This document shows positions 1 to 9,242 of a DNA stretch of 62,331 nt, piece by piece. The position numbers and the translations under genes are program-made. Location: positions 1 through 62,331 of the forward strand of contig SUSW01000003.1 of assembly GCA_015063235.1 (NCBI GenBank), in the 5' to 3' direction. The DNA comes from Thermoplasmata archaeon. GTDB taxonomy: Archaea; Thermoplasmatota; Thermoplasmata; Methanomassiliicoccales; Methanomethylophilaceae. Position 1 is the stretch's first letter. The number at the start of each line of letters is the position of its first letter. The notes beneath the pieces are model-generated. The model made no database searches. It was not told the origin of the DNA and was given only the letters and a program-made list of their open reading frames with translations.

Positions 1-339
1 AGGTCAAGAGAATAATCGATGAATGCGTGTCGAAAGGCGTGGAGATATGGCAGGCCAATTTTTCAATCGACAGAGAAAGGGTCAGGCTGGAGAGACATTT
101 CAGATTGGAACTTTGATTTCTCAGCCAGGTCCTGAAAGACGGGAGGTTATCATCCTAACGGTGACCGGCCGCCGGAGGAAGCCCTCGACTACTGCCTCCT
201 GCACGAGATCGCAAACGCAGCGATGAACTTCGGATTGGATTTAGTCGAGAAAAAGAAGGATATCGAGGATATCCTGGCTGCATGTCCCGGAAAGGAGATT
301 GCCAAGAACTGGCTGAATCAGATCATGATGGAAATCTGA
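1..339 (+). pseudogene. 3' remnant of an unrecognised gene
   Basis: A coding-like stretch runs into the window from the left and ends in TGA at 337-339. The last 70 or so codons (about 136-339) read openly and give a helical, acidic C-terminus ending LNQIMMEI. The upstream part is open only in a different frame (about 3-110, including RIIDECVSKGVEIW), and stops at 13-15 and 133-135 break the final frame. This is the look of a frameshifted gene end. No family recognised. It belongs to a run of about 1.9 kb of decayed DNA. Confidence 0.3.
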
Positions 340-352
340 CAAAACAAGGGCA

Positions 353-1588
353 TCATGCCCTTTTATCATGAACAATTAACTCTATGGAAGGGTCCAAGCC
401 CTTCCTGAGTTTCTCATTGAATGCTTCCGGCATCTTGGATTCGATACCGATTATCTGACCCGGGATATTGTGAAGGATGAACGATTTGCCATCCTGATCG
501 GTCAGGATTTCGGATTTTTCTTGAGAAGGAACAATGAATCTCCATTCGGCCTCTTTCTCAAACTACGGTTTTTTAGTGAAGAATGACATGATAGATAGTT
601 CGATGTTCCTTTTGACGAGATCCTCTATATCCGGGAGGAGATCGCGATACTTCTCCTTAGAGATACGAACCATCATGGCAGTGAACTGTTTCCTCAGATT
701 ATCGGCCATATCTAGGAAATCGGCATAGACGACCCTATGGAGGTTGGTGTAATCTGGAACGAACTAAACACAAACACCGTCATCCTATGCGTATTCATGC
801 CACATATGATCCTAGAAACTACCGTCGGTGAAACACCCTATGAAATAGGATTTCTCCATATTGTCCTGTACTTTCTTCCAGACTGAATCGACATCACACT
901 TCTTCTCCTTGAGTACCTCATGGAGTACACGAGCATTGATACGATCGAACTACTGATCCAAATCCATCTCTGGAGCAATAGGCAATTTGCACTCGGATTC
1001 ATCGGTCTTGCGATATAATCCAACACTTCCGAAACTACATCTGGACGAAAGGATGTTGTCTACCGCATGATCCTTTGGCATGAATTTGTAGAGGACAGCT
1101 GGTTTCTCACTGCCTTCATCCAACTGAGACAAGGATCTACTGTATGAATCTATGATAGAATCAAGAGCTTTCAATTGTGATTCAACTAAACGCAGATAGC
1201 TCTTCTTAGAATTCTTCTTCAAAAACTTGACATTTTCAGATACATTTTTCTCGGATTTCCTAAAAGCTTTCCTTTGAAGACTCTTAAGTTTCTTCTAACC
1301 ATAAAACATAGAAACGACCTCAGGATCGCTCATGACACGGTATTTGGCCATCTTCATATCCTTGTGGATTGAATCAGAAGAGGATTTGGACATAACTTGA
1401 TCTGGACATCGATTCAAGGATAATAAGAATTTGACATAGGAACCCATGAGCATTGCGACATGTCTTATATAAGGGGCAGGACTATAGATAATCATCCTGA
1501 TAAGACCTGCATCCAGGTTGCCATGGGTGGCCATCAATGCTTGCAGGCAAAGGATATCTTCTGATACGATGATGAAAAGGGCCTTCAG
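353..1588 (-). pseudogene. DUF2971-like reading frame interrupted only by six TAG codons (pseudogene or amber-decoded gene)
   Basis: On the minus strand one frame stays free of TGA and TAA for about 412 codons, from just inside the TGA at 1589-1591 to a terminal TGA at 353-355. It is broken only by TAG, at 1295-1297, 950-952, 812-814, 785-787, 764-766 and 563-565. The C-terminal two thirds carry DUF2971-like signatures: VLYKFMPKD near the middle, then YFIGCFTD, MWHEYA, DDGVCV and EAEWRFIV in the family's order. DUF2971 proteins are of unknown function and often sit in defence or accessory islands. There is no clear ATG with a promoter, so the N-terminus is uncertain. Because no intact gene in this window ends in TAG, readthrough with pyrrolysine is an alternative to simple decay. 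I cannot decide between them from sequence alone. Confidence 0.5.
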
Positions 1589-1610
1589 TCACCGTTCTCG
1601 CTGAATGGAT

Positions 1611-1939
1611 TTAATCAATTGTCCTATTCTCGAATGCTTTGAGGATCTGTGGGTTGTTCCTCTTGTATTCATCATAGTGATGGCGATAGAGCCGATGTAT
1701 GAGCCCCATCGCAAATCTGAAGAACCTCTCTATGATGAACTACCTGAACGGAGAAGAGCAGCCCTTGTAGTAGCCGACTATTCTGACCTCGCGTTCGTAT
1801 TCCTCCTCTAGGGCCCTCTTCAGCAGCTTGGGGACCGTGTTATGGCCGTCGCCGCACGACACACATGGATTGCAACGCACTTGCCCATGTCGTGAAGGAT
1901 GGCGAACTGTTAGAATATGATAGGGACACTGCTGACCGT
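1611..1939 (-). pseudogene. Decayed HD-domain-like remnant
   Basis: Short coding-like pieces lie in different minus-strand frames between the DUF2971-like frame and the nucleotidase gene. One frame reads QFAILHDMGKC, which resembles an HD phosphohydrolase metal motif. Another then reads PKLLKRALEEEYEREVRIVGYYKG, hits a TAG at 1740-1742, and stays open to a TAA at 1611-1613. At least one frameshift is needed to join them. The HD reading is tentative, and the piece may equally belong to the neighbouring decayed gene. Confidence 0.25.
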
Positions 1940-3436
1940 TCAGGACCTCACGTACCTGTCCCCGCCCAGCATATCCTCTTTTATCGGGGCGCAGGCAATC
2001 AGCATACCTAGGAATAACTCCTTCTGACTCCACAGGTTTTCGACGATCCTGTCCTCGGACAACCCGAACAGTTGTTTCAGGGCATAGATGCTGGTCGTAC
2101 CTATGTATGTCCTCGATCTGTCCAGTTCCTCGCCGTCGATCGTGATACTTCTGACCTCCCTGCCTGCGTCATCAGTGTACACGCGGACGTTGTCGGAGAA
2201 CTCCAGCATGTCCGGTCCGCCTCCTTCCCTGAGATTTCTCACGATGTAGTCCGCAAGCTCCTGCCCGGTGATACGGCACGTCAGTATCTTCCCTGCATTC
2301 GGGAAAGCGGCCAGAGCCTCGAACTCGCTGATGTCGCCCTTCGCGATGCCGGCGCCGAATGTGTCTACACTGAACATCGCCAGGTCGGCGTCTGCCAGGA
2401 GTATCGCGTAGTTCAGACATAATTTGCCTATATCGTTCTCCTTCCCTCCGCCCACATCATAGTAGCCGGTCAAGTCAAGTTCGGTGGATGATATCGTCTC
2501 GTTTCCCCTCTCTATGGCCTTGTCATGGACCTCGTGGACCACCGCATCCACATCCGCATCGTCCAGTTTCTCGCCTCTGTACAGGATACCGTCGCACACG
2601 CCGGAAATGCAGGACGTGATGCCGACATATTTGCTGTAACATCCGACGTCGGCTATGAAGGTGCTGGAGGGAATGATCGGCCAAGAGCCCTCGATGAACC
2701 TTCCATGCTCCATGGGGGCGTGGCTGTGACTGTTTATGCATATGTCAATGCCCTCAACCACGGAACATACGTAGTCGGAGCTCGGTACGTAAGCATCTCC
2801 TATTCCCAGATGAGACAGCAAGACTATGGCGTCGACCCCTTTACCCTTCAGTACCCCGACCATCTCCCTGGCGGATTCGATGGGGTCGCCCACATACAGG
2901 TCACCTCTGATGTCCAGGGTCTTGGTGTTAACGAACGGTGTCAGGAGTCCGAAGAACCCTATCCTGACGCCCTTCTTCTCGAGTATCTCGTACTGCTTGA
3001 GGACGGGTTCACCGTCGGGGTAGAAGAGGTTGGAGCATATCACCGAAGAATCCAGATGGCTGAGCTGCTCGGCCATGACGTCCACGGAATAATCGAACTC
3101 GTGGTTACCTATGGTGATCACGTCATATCCTACCTTGTTCATCGGAAGGATGGCGTATTCCCCCTCGGTAACGTAGAGTAGGTTATTGCCGCCCATGAAG
3201 TCGCCCAAATCGACAGTGAAAACTGCGTATCCCTGCTCCTCGTACCGCTCGGCCAGGACCTTCGCAGTGGAGAATCCGAGGGTGCCGTCATCGTCGCCTA
3301 TACGGCCGTGAGTGTCCCCGGTGTGGATTATGATGAAATCCTTGGATCCACTGTCGTCGGATGTGTGGTACGCTATCGCCAGTGCAGCGATCACGCATAC
3401 CGCCGCAACGATCAGGATCGCAATCTTTCTGCCCAC
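1940..3436 (-). CDS. Membrane-anchored 5'-nucleotidase / metallophosphoesterase (UshA family)
   Basis: 498 residues. A hydrophobic N-terminal segment (about residues 5-23) should export it and probably anchor it outside the membrane. The calcineurin-like metallophosphatase domain follows, with HTGDTHGR (38-45), DLGDF (about 76-80), GNHEFDY, LSHLG and NSHSH in family order, so the two-metal site looks complete. The C-terminal nucleotidase domain is present, but the NGG-x-R nucleotide-binding stretch is replaced by SVDTFGAG. Known members release nucleosides and phosphate from external nucleotides; the altered loop makes the substrate uncertain. A second, more canonical copy lies at 50711-52231. 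It sits alone, flanked by decayed DNA downstream. ATG start, TGA stop. Confidence 0.88.
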   Translation of the reverse strand: MGRKIAILIVAAVCVIAALAIAYHTSDDSGSKDFIIIHTGDTHGRIGDDDGTLGFSTAKVLAERYEEQGYAVFTVDLGDFMGGNNLLYVTEGEYAILPMNKVGYDVITIGNHEFDYSVDVMAEQLSHLDSSVICSNLFYPDGEPVLKQYEILEKKGVRIGFFGLLTPFVNTKTLDIRGDLYVGDPIESAREMVGVLKGKGVDAIVLLSHLGIGDAYVPSSDYVCSVVEGIDICINSHSHAPMEHGRFIEGSWPIIPSSTFIADVGCYSKYVGITSCISGVCDGILYRGEKLDDADVDAVVHEVHDKAIERGNETISSTELDLTGYYDVGGGKENDIGKLCLNYAILLADADLAMFSVDTFGAGIAKGDISEFEALAAFPNAGKILTCRITGQELADYIVRNLREGGGPDMLEFSDNVRVYTDDAGREVRSITIDGEELDRSRTYIGTTSIYALKQLFGLSEDRIVENLWSQKELFLGMLIACAPIKEDMLGGDRYVRS

Positions 3437-3603
3437 AGGTGCGAATAAGCATCATTCTAATTAAACCGAACGAGTATTCTGGGTATCTCACCATCCTCGC
3501 AGCCTCCCTCCCCTGGCGGTCTTCGCTGGATGCACGATCGTACCTGAGAACGGGGCCGACAGCAGCAGGCGAGATCCTATCCTGGACGGTTCCTTGAATA
3601 AGG

Positions 3604-4011
3604 TCAGCATGACCCCCGAGGTACTCGGAACTTACACCCTCGCCTACCGGCCAGCCTCATGCAGTATCTGAACACGTCGGCCCGGGTCAACGACTCCGGC
3701 ATCGCCGGGATAGACGGGTGGTACAAGATCCTGGTGACTTCGTACGTGCGTTCTGCAACGAATAGGGCCCCCATTAGACCTGCGGCCTCAGGACGCCATA
3801 CGAGGCCTTCTTCGAAAACCATTGCAGCCTCTGCTGTTCGTGACGGCTTCCTATCGATCATCGGGGCAGTAAAGTGCCCGAGCGGATAGTTCGGGCTATG
3901 CGCAGAATGGATCCGGGCGCACGAAGAGAACATGTCCTCATCCGATTGTTTCTTTGACTTCCCATCCGTTCGTTCGTAATATGACCCTCCACCTAAAACA
4001 ACCGCTGGCAA
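3604..4011 (-). pseudogene. Possible remnant of an unrecognised gene
   Basis: The 615-bp gap between two exported phosphatases holds one open minus-strand frame of 135 codons, starting only at TTG or an internal ATG. It contains DRKPSRTAEAA and LTRADVFRYCMRLAG, faintly like the start of leucine-carboxyl-methyltransferase-type proteins, but the conserved SAM-binding core is absent. No promoter or ribosome-binding site is convincing. The remaining gap sequence shows nothing I can name. Confidence 0.2.
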
Positions 4012-4051
4012 TAGCCCTTCGTTTTAATACAATCTAATTCCATCCACCAGC

Positions 4052-5200
4052 ATGGATAAGAAACTAAAAATGGCGACAGTCGCCGCAGCCATCGCAATCG
4101 TGGTGGTCCTCGCTTGCACCATGATGTCTGACATCGGTAACGAGCATAGGTCCGCAATAACCGCCCAGGTGGACGGGTTCGATTCCTATGGCGATCTGAC
4201 TCTGACTGTAACAGAGGAGGAACTGCAGAGTATCGGGGTCACTTACGGCGACGACATCCGTTTGGAGTCGGAAACCGATTCGTTCCTCGCCATGTATACC
4301 ATCTCCCTTAAAGGAGTCCCTAGTTATTCTGCATTCATATCGTTCGATGGAGACAAGGCCTGTCTGGGTTTCTTCAACCTAGATGCACGCAACTGCACCG
4401 ACTTGAATGAAGGGGATATTGTGACCCTGTCCCGCGAGGGCAGGAACCCATACTATGACAAAATACCTAACTACCTCAAAGGATACACCGACGATCCCGA
4501 AGACTACGATTCCCCGATAGTGTTCAGCAACTTCCGCGAGGTCCGCGGAGGCGATCTGATCCCGGATTACATGTACCGTTCCGCTTCGCCTTGGAACGCG
4601 GGCAACCGCAGCCCTCTGGCAGACGATTATCTCAAGGAGTACGGGGTCGAGTTCATGATATGCCTCAACCTGAACGAGGACGAAGTGGCCAAGCAGGTGG
4701 AGGAGAACCCGGATGCCTATGCGAGCGGTCTATTCAAAGAAGGCAAGGTGCTGAGCCATCGGCTGCATTCGGCGATCCACTTATATCCGCACGATTGCGA
4801 GTTCGTGATCGAGTCACTCCTTAAAGCAGAGGGGAAGATCGGCATATTCTGTACACAAGGCAAGGACCGCACCGGCCTCCACTGTGCTGTCCTAGAGGGC
4901 CTCGCCGGTGCGACCTACGACGAGATCCTGGATGACTTCATGGAATCCATCTGTAACTACTACCACTTCGAGAAGGGCAGCGAGGAGTACGATATCGTTT
5001 CGAAGATGTACCCGGAGCGCGTTTTCTATCTGTTCGCCCACCCCGAGCTCATACCCCATCCGGAGAAGATAGACTGGAACGACGTGGTATTCGAGGAATT
5101 CAACCCCGAGGAGGTCTTCACCAAGTATCTCGTCGATTACGTCGGCATGGATGCGGACAAGGTCCAAAAGGCCAAGGGAAAGCTCACCGGCAGGATCTGA
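4052..5200 (+). CDS. Exported tyrosine/dual-specificity phosphatase-like protein
   Basis: 382 residues. The N-terminus (MDKKLKMATVAAA to about residue 25) is a signal or anchor segment, so the enzyme should act outside the membrane. The phosphatase domain shows the NFREVRGG entry motif (around residue 165), YRSAS, and the catalytic loop FCTQGKDRTG (around residue 267), which fits the Cys-x5-Arg cysteine phosphatases of the Y_phosphatase3 type. Residues 30-150 form a separate domain I do not recognise. The gene is monocistronic, with an AT-rich promoter-like stretch just upstream. The natural substrate, whether protein, phosphoinositide-like or another phosphoester, cannot be told from sequence. 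Confidence 0.82.
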   Translation: MDKKLKMATVAAAIAIVVVLACTMMSDIGNEHRSAITAQVDGFDSYGDLTLTVTEEELQSIGVTYGDDIRLESETDSFLAMYTISLKGVPSYSAFISFDGDKACLGFFNLDARNCTDLNEGDIVTLSREGRNPYYDKIPNYLKGYTDDPEDYDSPIVFSNFREVRGGDLIPDYMYRSASPWNAGNRSPLADDYLKEYGVEFMICLNLNEDEVAKQVEENPDAYASGLFKEGKVLSHRLHSAIHLYPHDCEFVIESLLKAEGKIGIFCTQGKDRTGLHCAVLEGLAGATYDEILDDFMESICNYYHFEKGSEEYDIVSKMYPERVFYLFAHPELIPHPEKIDWNDVVFEEFNPEEVFTKYLVDYVGMDADKVQKAKGKLTGRI

Positions 5201-5380
5201 GGCACCGGACCGTATGGAGGGCCTGAACGGCATCCTTTCTTCCTGTGCTTACCCCCCGATGACATCGGATTGTCTACCTTCCGGCGAGGAAAGAGGAGCC
5301 CGTCAAAGAGGTTCGAGGAGACTCTGAAAAGCCATCCCTCGTATCTCATCGAGGAGAAGGGAACACTATTCTCCGAGAGA

Positions 5381-6364
5381 TCAGGCCAATCTGTGAGGGA
5401 ACTCCTTTCCTTCGCTGTGCAGCTTCATGCTGCGAAGGCAGTTGAATACCATGTCCCTGACAGCTGTGCGGTAATAGAATGCCATATGCTGCGTGTAGAT
5501 GACATTGGGCATGTTTCTCAGGATGTCGATGTAGTGTCCTTCCAGACCTTTGTCCCTGCAGTCGTTGTAATACAGGCCGAACTCGTTCTCCACGACGTCC
5601 AGTGCGGCACAGGAGACCTGTCCCGAGTCCAAAGCATCGATGAGGGCCTGAGTGTCGACAAGTCCGCCTCTTGCGGTGTTGACGAACACAACACCCTTCT
5701 TCATTTTGGCAAAAGCCTCTGCGTCCAAGATATGGTATGTCTTCTCGTTCAGCTCCATGTGCATCGAGATGACGTCGCAGGTCCTTAGAAGTTCATCCAT
5801 GCTGATGAACTCTGCATACCTATCGGCCTCTTCCTTCCTTCTGCGGTTGCAGTAGTACAGCTTGCATCCGAAGCCTGTCAGGTCCCTCATGACGGCTAGG
5901 CCGATCTTTCCCGCACCGATGATTCCGACATTCATATCTTTGAGCTGCTCGGCCAACAGGCAGTTGAGCCTGAAGTCGTTGCCCATGGTCTTGATCATGA
6001 CCTCCTTCATCCTGCGGACGCCCATCAGGATGTCCATGACGGTGAATTCCGCCACCCCGTCGGAGTCGTAGGTGATGTTGGCCACCACCATACCGATCTC
6101 CTTAGCGTGGGCTATATCGATATGGTCGAACCCTATGCACCTTGTGCCTATCATCTTGACCCCCAGCTCCTTGAACCTGTCCAGCATCGGTGCCGTGACC
6201 GGTGTCGTAATAATAGAGATGCAGTCGTATCCGGCTGCAAGGTCCACGATTTCGGGGACCAGCGTATTCGGGGTGCAGCCCCATTCTATACCGAGTTTAT
6301 CAGTGAATTCACTGAAGAACCCCTATTCATCATATGTTCTGCAGTCGTAGACGAATACCTTCAT
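5381..6364 (-). CDS. D-lactate/2-hydroxyacid dehydrogenase with an in-frame TAG at codon 14
   Basis: NAD-dependent D-2-hydroxyacid dehydrogenase that would interconvert 2-oxoacids such as pyruvate with D-hydroxyacids. Read from ATG at 6362-6364, the frame gives 327 residues, the usual length, and begins MKVFVYDCRTYDE followed by TAG (6323-6325), then GFFSEF. The rest is intact: the Rossmann motif GIIGAGKIG, the catalytic Arg in NTARGGLVD, Glu in VVENEFG and His in TQHMAFYY. A GTG at 6245-6247 would skip the TAG but would delete about 39 residues of the conserved N-terminal substrate domain. A single TAG in an otherwise perfect gene suggests pyrrolysine readthrough in this genome, or a very recent nonsense mutation. 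The site lies where related D-lactate dehydrogenases, from memory, have a charged residue. TGA stop. Confidence 0.75.
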
Positions 6365-6988
6365 GATTGACCAGGCGGATAGTTGTGGACTTGAGATAAA
6401 AAGATTGATGTGAATGATTCCGTGGCACCGGATGGGTAGCCTTATCCAACTTCAGTACAGAAGGGGCGTGGCAGACGATTCAGGCACATGGAATACATCC
6501 GTGCTGGTAATTGGATATAGGATTGGATTAACGCTGCCAAAGGCTTTCGCCCCAATGGCTTTCTTCTTCACCTTGGCTGACATCGGGCCGCATCATCAGG
6601 CTTCCCTATTTCAATAATAAGCATCGTACATCAGCCCTTTCCTTCCGTACGCTCAAGTTTCGAAGAAAGCCTAGGGTTAAGAAATATTCAAAGAGAATGA
6701 ACACGGAAACCGGATAAACTCCTTAAGAAACGGCTTATCAGACAACTTCGGGATTCCGTTGATGTCGACGAAGACCGGGCTAGGGCGACAATATATAGTT
6801 GTACAAGATATGATGGGATCAGCATCATTCGAACTGTGATAGCCAATTTTTAAACACTAGTAAGATAGAGGCTATTTCTAAAAGAAAGGGCAGGAGCCGA
6901 CCGCATCTCAGAATGCTGGACGTGATCCGCATGATCTCCCGTATCAATCTGGGCATTCGTTATAATCTTTGAGAACCATTCATGAGAC
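6365..6988. other. Long intergenic stretch without a supported gene
   Basis: 624 bp. The minus strand has short open stretches around 6450-6580 and 6670-6790 (the latter containing PVFVDINGIPKLSD) without starts or promoters, possibly relics. A TATA-like tract lies near 6790-6800. I see no tRNA, structured RNA or repeat. Confidence 0.4.
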
Positions 6989-7366
6989 ATGGGAAAGATT
7001 GTAATCAAGAAAACATCGAACGACGGCTACCACTTCACCATTGTCGCGAACAACGGACAGGTCGTCGGAGTATCGCAGACATACAAGTCGCTAAAAAGCG
7101 CAAAGAACGGCATCGACTCCGTGAAGAGGAACAGGAACTCCTACATCGAGGACCAGACCGTTCCGGACTTCGAGGTGCTCGGATTCCCGAAATGGCAGAT
7201 ATTCAAGGATAATGCAGGGGATTTCAGGTTCAGGCTGGTGGCCATGAACGGCGAGACCGTACTCGCAGCGTCCGAAGGGTATTCCCGCAAGGAGAGTGCC
7301 ATCAAGGGATTGGAATCTGTCAGGACCAATCTCGAAGAGCTGAACATCGTCGGGCCGGAGGAATGA
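6989..7366 (+). CDS. YegP-like protein with two DUF1508 repeats
   Basis: 125 residues made of two DUF1508 units of about 55 residues: the first begins KIVIKKTSNDGYHFTIV and the second WQIFKDNAGDFRFRLV. Each has the family's short strands and a conserved end (SAKNGIDSVKRN; SAIKGLESVRTN). This family is widespread, small and cytoplasmic, without an agreed function; E. coli YegP is the best-known member. The ATG at 6989 is preferred over an upstream out-of-frame ATG at 6982 because only this frame carries the repeats. The gene ends before a strong bidirectional hairpin at 7514-7545. Confidence 0.85.
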   Translation: MGKIVIKKTSNDGYHFTIVANNGQVVGVSQTYKSLKSAKNGIDSVKRNRNSYIEDQTVPDFEVLGFPKWQIFKDNAGDFRFRLVAMNGETVLAASEGYSRKESAIKGLESVRTNLEELNIVGPEE

Positions 7367-7513
7367 GCCGGCTGTGCCGAAATCAACAGGCATCGATTCT
7401 TAACAGGATAATCTGCCGGGATATGCACTAGCCTGACGGCCGAGGAACTTGCTGTCCGATTCTTCGAACGGCCCCGACATAATCTTCCGTTCGGGCCGCA
7501 ATTAAAAAATTAC

Positions 7514-7545
7514 CATGCCGGCCACCGTTCAAAGGGGTCGGCATG
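7514..7545. terminator. Bidirectional hairpin terminator between convergent genes
   Basis: CATGCCGGCC (7514-7523) pairs with GGTCGGCATG (7536-7545), ten pairs including one G-T wobble, around a 12-nt loop. It is followed by TTTT on the plus strand and, read from the other side, by a run of six T. It lies between the YegP-like gene and the binding-protein gene that converges on it. Confidence 0.6.
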
Positions 7546-7568
7546 TTTTGGGTTTAATGATTGGACGG

Positions 7569-8783
7569 TCACACGATGATGTGCTCGCCGTTGATCATGG
7601 CTTCCATCGGTGGAGGCGCACCGAAGAATCCGATATCAATCTTGCCGTCCATGAGATATTTGACGACGTCGTCACCTGCGGTGTACTCCCCTTTTACATA
7701 CTCGAGCGTGATTCCATACTCCTCGAAAAGACCTAGTTTCTCACCTATCGTGAGCGGCAGGAAGGCCGTACTGAGGTTGATCTCCGGAAGCCTTACCGTC
7801 ACCTGACCCTCTTTGCTAGCCTTTCCTGCGCAGGCGTCCTTCATGCACTTGCTATCAACGAACGCCTTCGCGAAGGCCTTGGGATCCTTGAATTTCTCCG
7901 AGGTTACCATTCCGACTTCCTTCAGGTAATTCCCGAGCCTTGTCACATCCTTCTCAAGGATGCTGAGCGACCCTTTATCGTCATCTGCGTAGAGGAAAGT
8001 CGTGTTATTGAGGGCATTCTTAATCTCCTCTTCCGTAAACCCGGGAGCCTTCTCCAGGATGGACTCGATCATGGCCTCGTATCTGCTTCCCCCCTCCTCG
8101 ATGATCTCATTGACGATTTCGGTCGCTTCACTGTATGCCGCGAGGAATTTCGTCACGACATCGCGGTTCTTCTCAAGCCACTTATGATTAGCACCGATAA
8201 TGCTGCAGATATGCCAATCAAAGATCTTCTTAGTGGGCGAGAGCTCGGCATATCCGGTGTCCTCGCCGTCGCTGATCAGCTTCTGATGCACCGGCTCCCA
8301 GATAATGCCGCCGTCTATTGAGTCGTTTCCGATGATGAGGTCGAACGTATAGAGGTCTGAGATGTAATAGAGAGTGTCGTCTTTTTTCTGGGTGCCGTCC
8401 GTGTACTCCTGGACCTTGAGGCCGATCGCCTTGGCGATACCTACAAGCTGCGCGTGCTGAATCGAATGTATCTCGGGATCGCTAAAGACAAGTCCGCCCC
8501 AGGCCCCTTTGTTCTCTTCGGAGACGGCGTAGCTGCCGTCTTCCAACAATGTGAAGAATGGTATTCCCGTAACGACATTGGTGGGTATGATCTCATCGGG
8601 CGATAGTAGGTCGGAGTCGATGAACATGCCCGAACCGTCGTTGTTCATGCGCCCTATGGCGTTGATGGCCTTATCGTCGTATTTCACACCGGATGTTTTG
8701 TCCTGATTGAACGCGAAGTAAACTGCGATACCGCCGACGACTATGACCGCCGCTACAATGACAGCAATCAGCCTGGTGTTCAT
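7569..8783 (-). CDS. ABC transporter substrate-binding protein (NMT1/SsuA type), truncated and orphan
   Basis: 404 residues from ATG at 8781-8783, chosen because a signal anchor (MNTRLIAVIVAAVIVVGG) follows at once. The mature part looks permuted. Most of the protein (about 30-330) resembles the second part of NMT1/SsuA binding proteins, including GGIIWEPVHQKLI. The last 75 residues (PEINLSTAFLPLTIGEKLGLF to APPPMEAMINGEHIIV) are a textbook N-terminal lobe of a second copy that stops abruptly where the ligand-binding core should continue. No permease or ATPase gene is adjacent. It may be the surviving piece of a tandem two-domain protein. Ligand class (sulfonate, nitrate, thiamine precursor or other) cannot be assigned. 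Confidence 0.7.
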   Translation of the reverse strand: MNTRLIAVIVAAVIVVGGIAVYFAFNQDKTSGVKYDDKAINAIGRMNNDGSGMFIDSDLLSPDEIIPTNVVTGIPFFTLLEDGSYAVSEENKGAWGGLVFSDPEIHSIQHAQLVGIAKAIGLKVQEYTDGTQKKDDTLYYISDLYTFDLIIGNDSIDGGIIWEPVHQKLISDGEDTGYAELSPTKKIFDWHICSIIGANHKWLEKNRDVVTKFLAAYSEATEIVNEIIEEGGSRYEAMIESILEKAPGFTEEEIKNALNNTTFLYADDDKGSLSILEKDVTRLGNYLKEVGMVTSEKFKDPKAFAKAFVDSKCMKDACAGKASKEGQVTVRLPEINLSTAFLPLTIGEKLGLFEEYGITLEYVKGEYTAGDDVVKYLMDGKIDIGFFGAPPPMEAMINGEHIIV

Positions 8784-9242
8784 GATATCACTAACCTCTG
8801 CCGATTCAGTGAACGGTATATAGCAATTATCCAAGAAGATATGCTGGCTCGTCAACGCAGGACATTATGTATATCGGAACACACTTGCACACGTTCCTCC
8901 CCTTCAGCCGTATCCTGACAGAGTATCATCCCCTCAGGCATCTGTCCAAAGAGAAATGCAGTTGGTCTTCCAGATCACGTTTTTTAGCAGCTACATATAT
9001 TTGCCAACAATAGTCAAAAACACCGAACGATTTCTACTTTTACAGACAAATATTTAGCCGAGGTTAAATTTGAAATACGAAAAATGTGCTCTATAGTTCA
9101 ACGACCACTTTTTCAACTTAAGATAAAAATTGAATTCAGCCTGATTAGTAAAAAGTTCAAATATCGAAAGAAATCACAATCATCGCAATAGGATAACTAA
9201 TCAAGCGATAGACTTAGACCATAGATCTGATTGGTTGCAATA
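8784..9242. other. AT-rich intergenic stretch, no gene seen
   Basis: 459 bp between two minus-strand genes. Its second half (about 8990-9230) is much richer in A and T than the surroundings and contains several TATA-like tracts, but no open frame, tRNA or repeat that I can support. It may carry the promoter of the binding-protein gene. Confidence 0.4.

Noticed and set aside
1-1939. Insertion sequence or transposase relic
   Set aside because: The main reading frame matches DUF2971-like motifs rather than a transposase, and no terminal inverted repeats or target duplications were seen.
6245-6247. GTG as the true start of the D-lactate dehydrogenase gene
   Set aside because: It would delete conserved N-terminal strands that are plainly encoded upstream in the same frame from a proper ATG.
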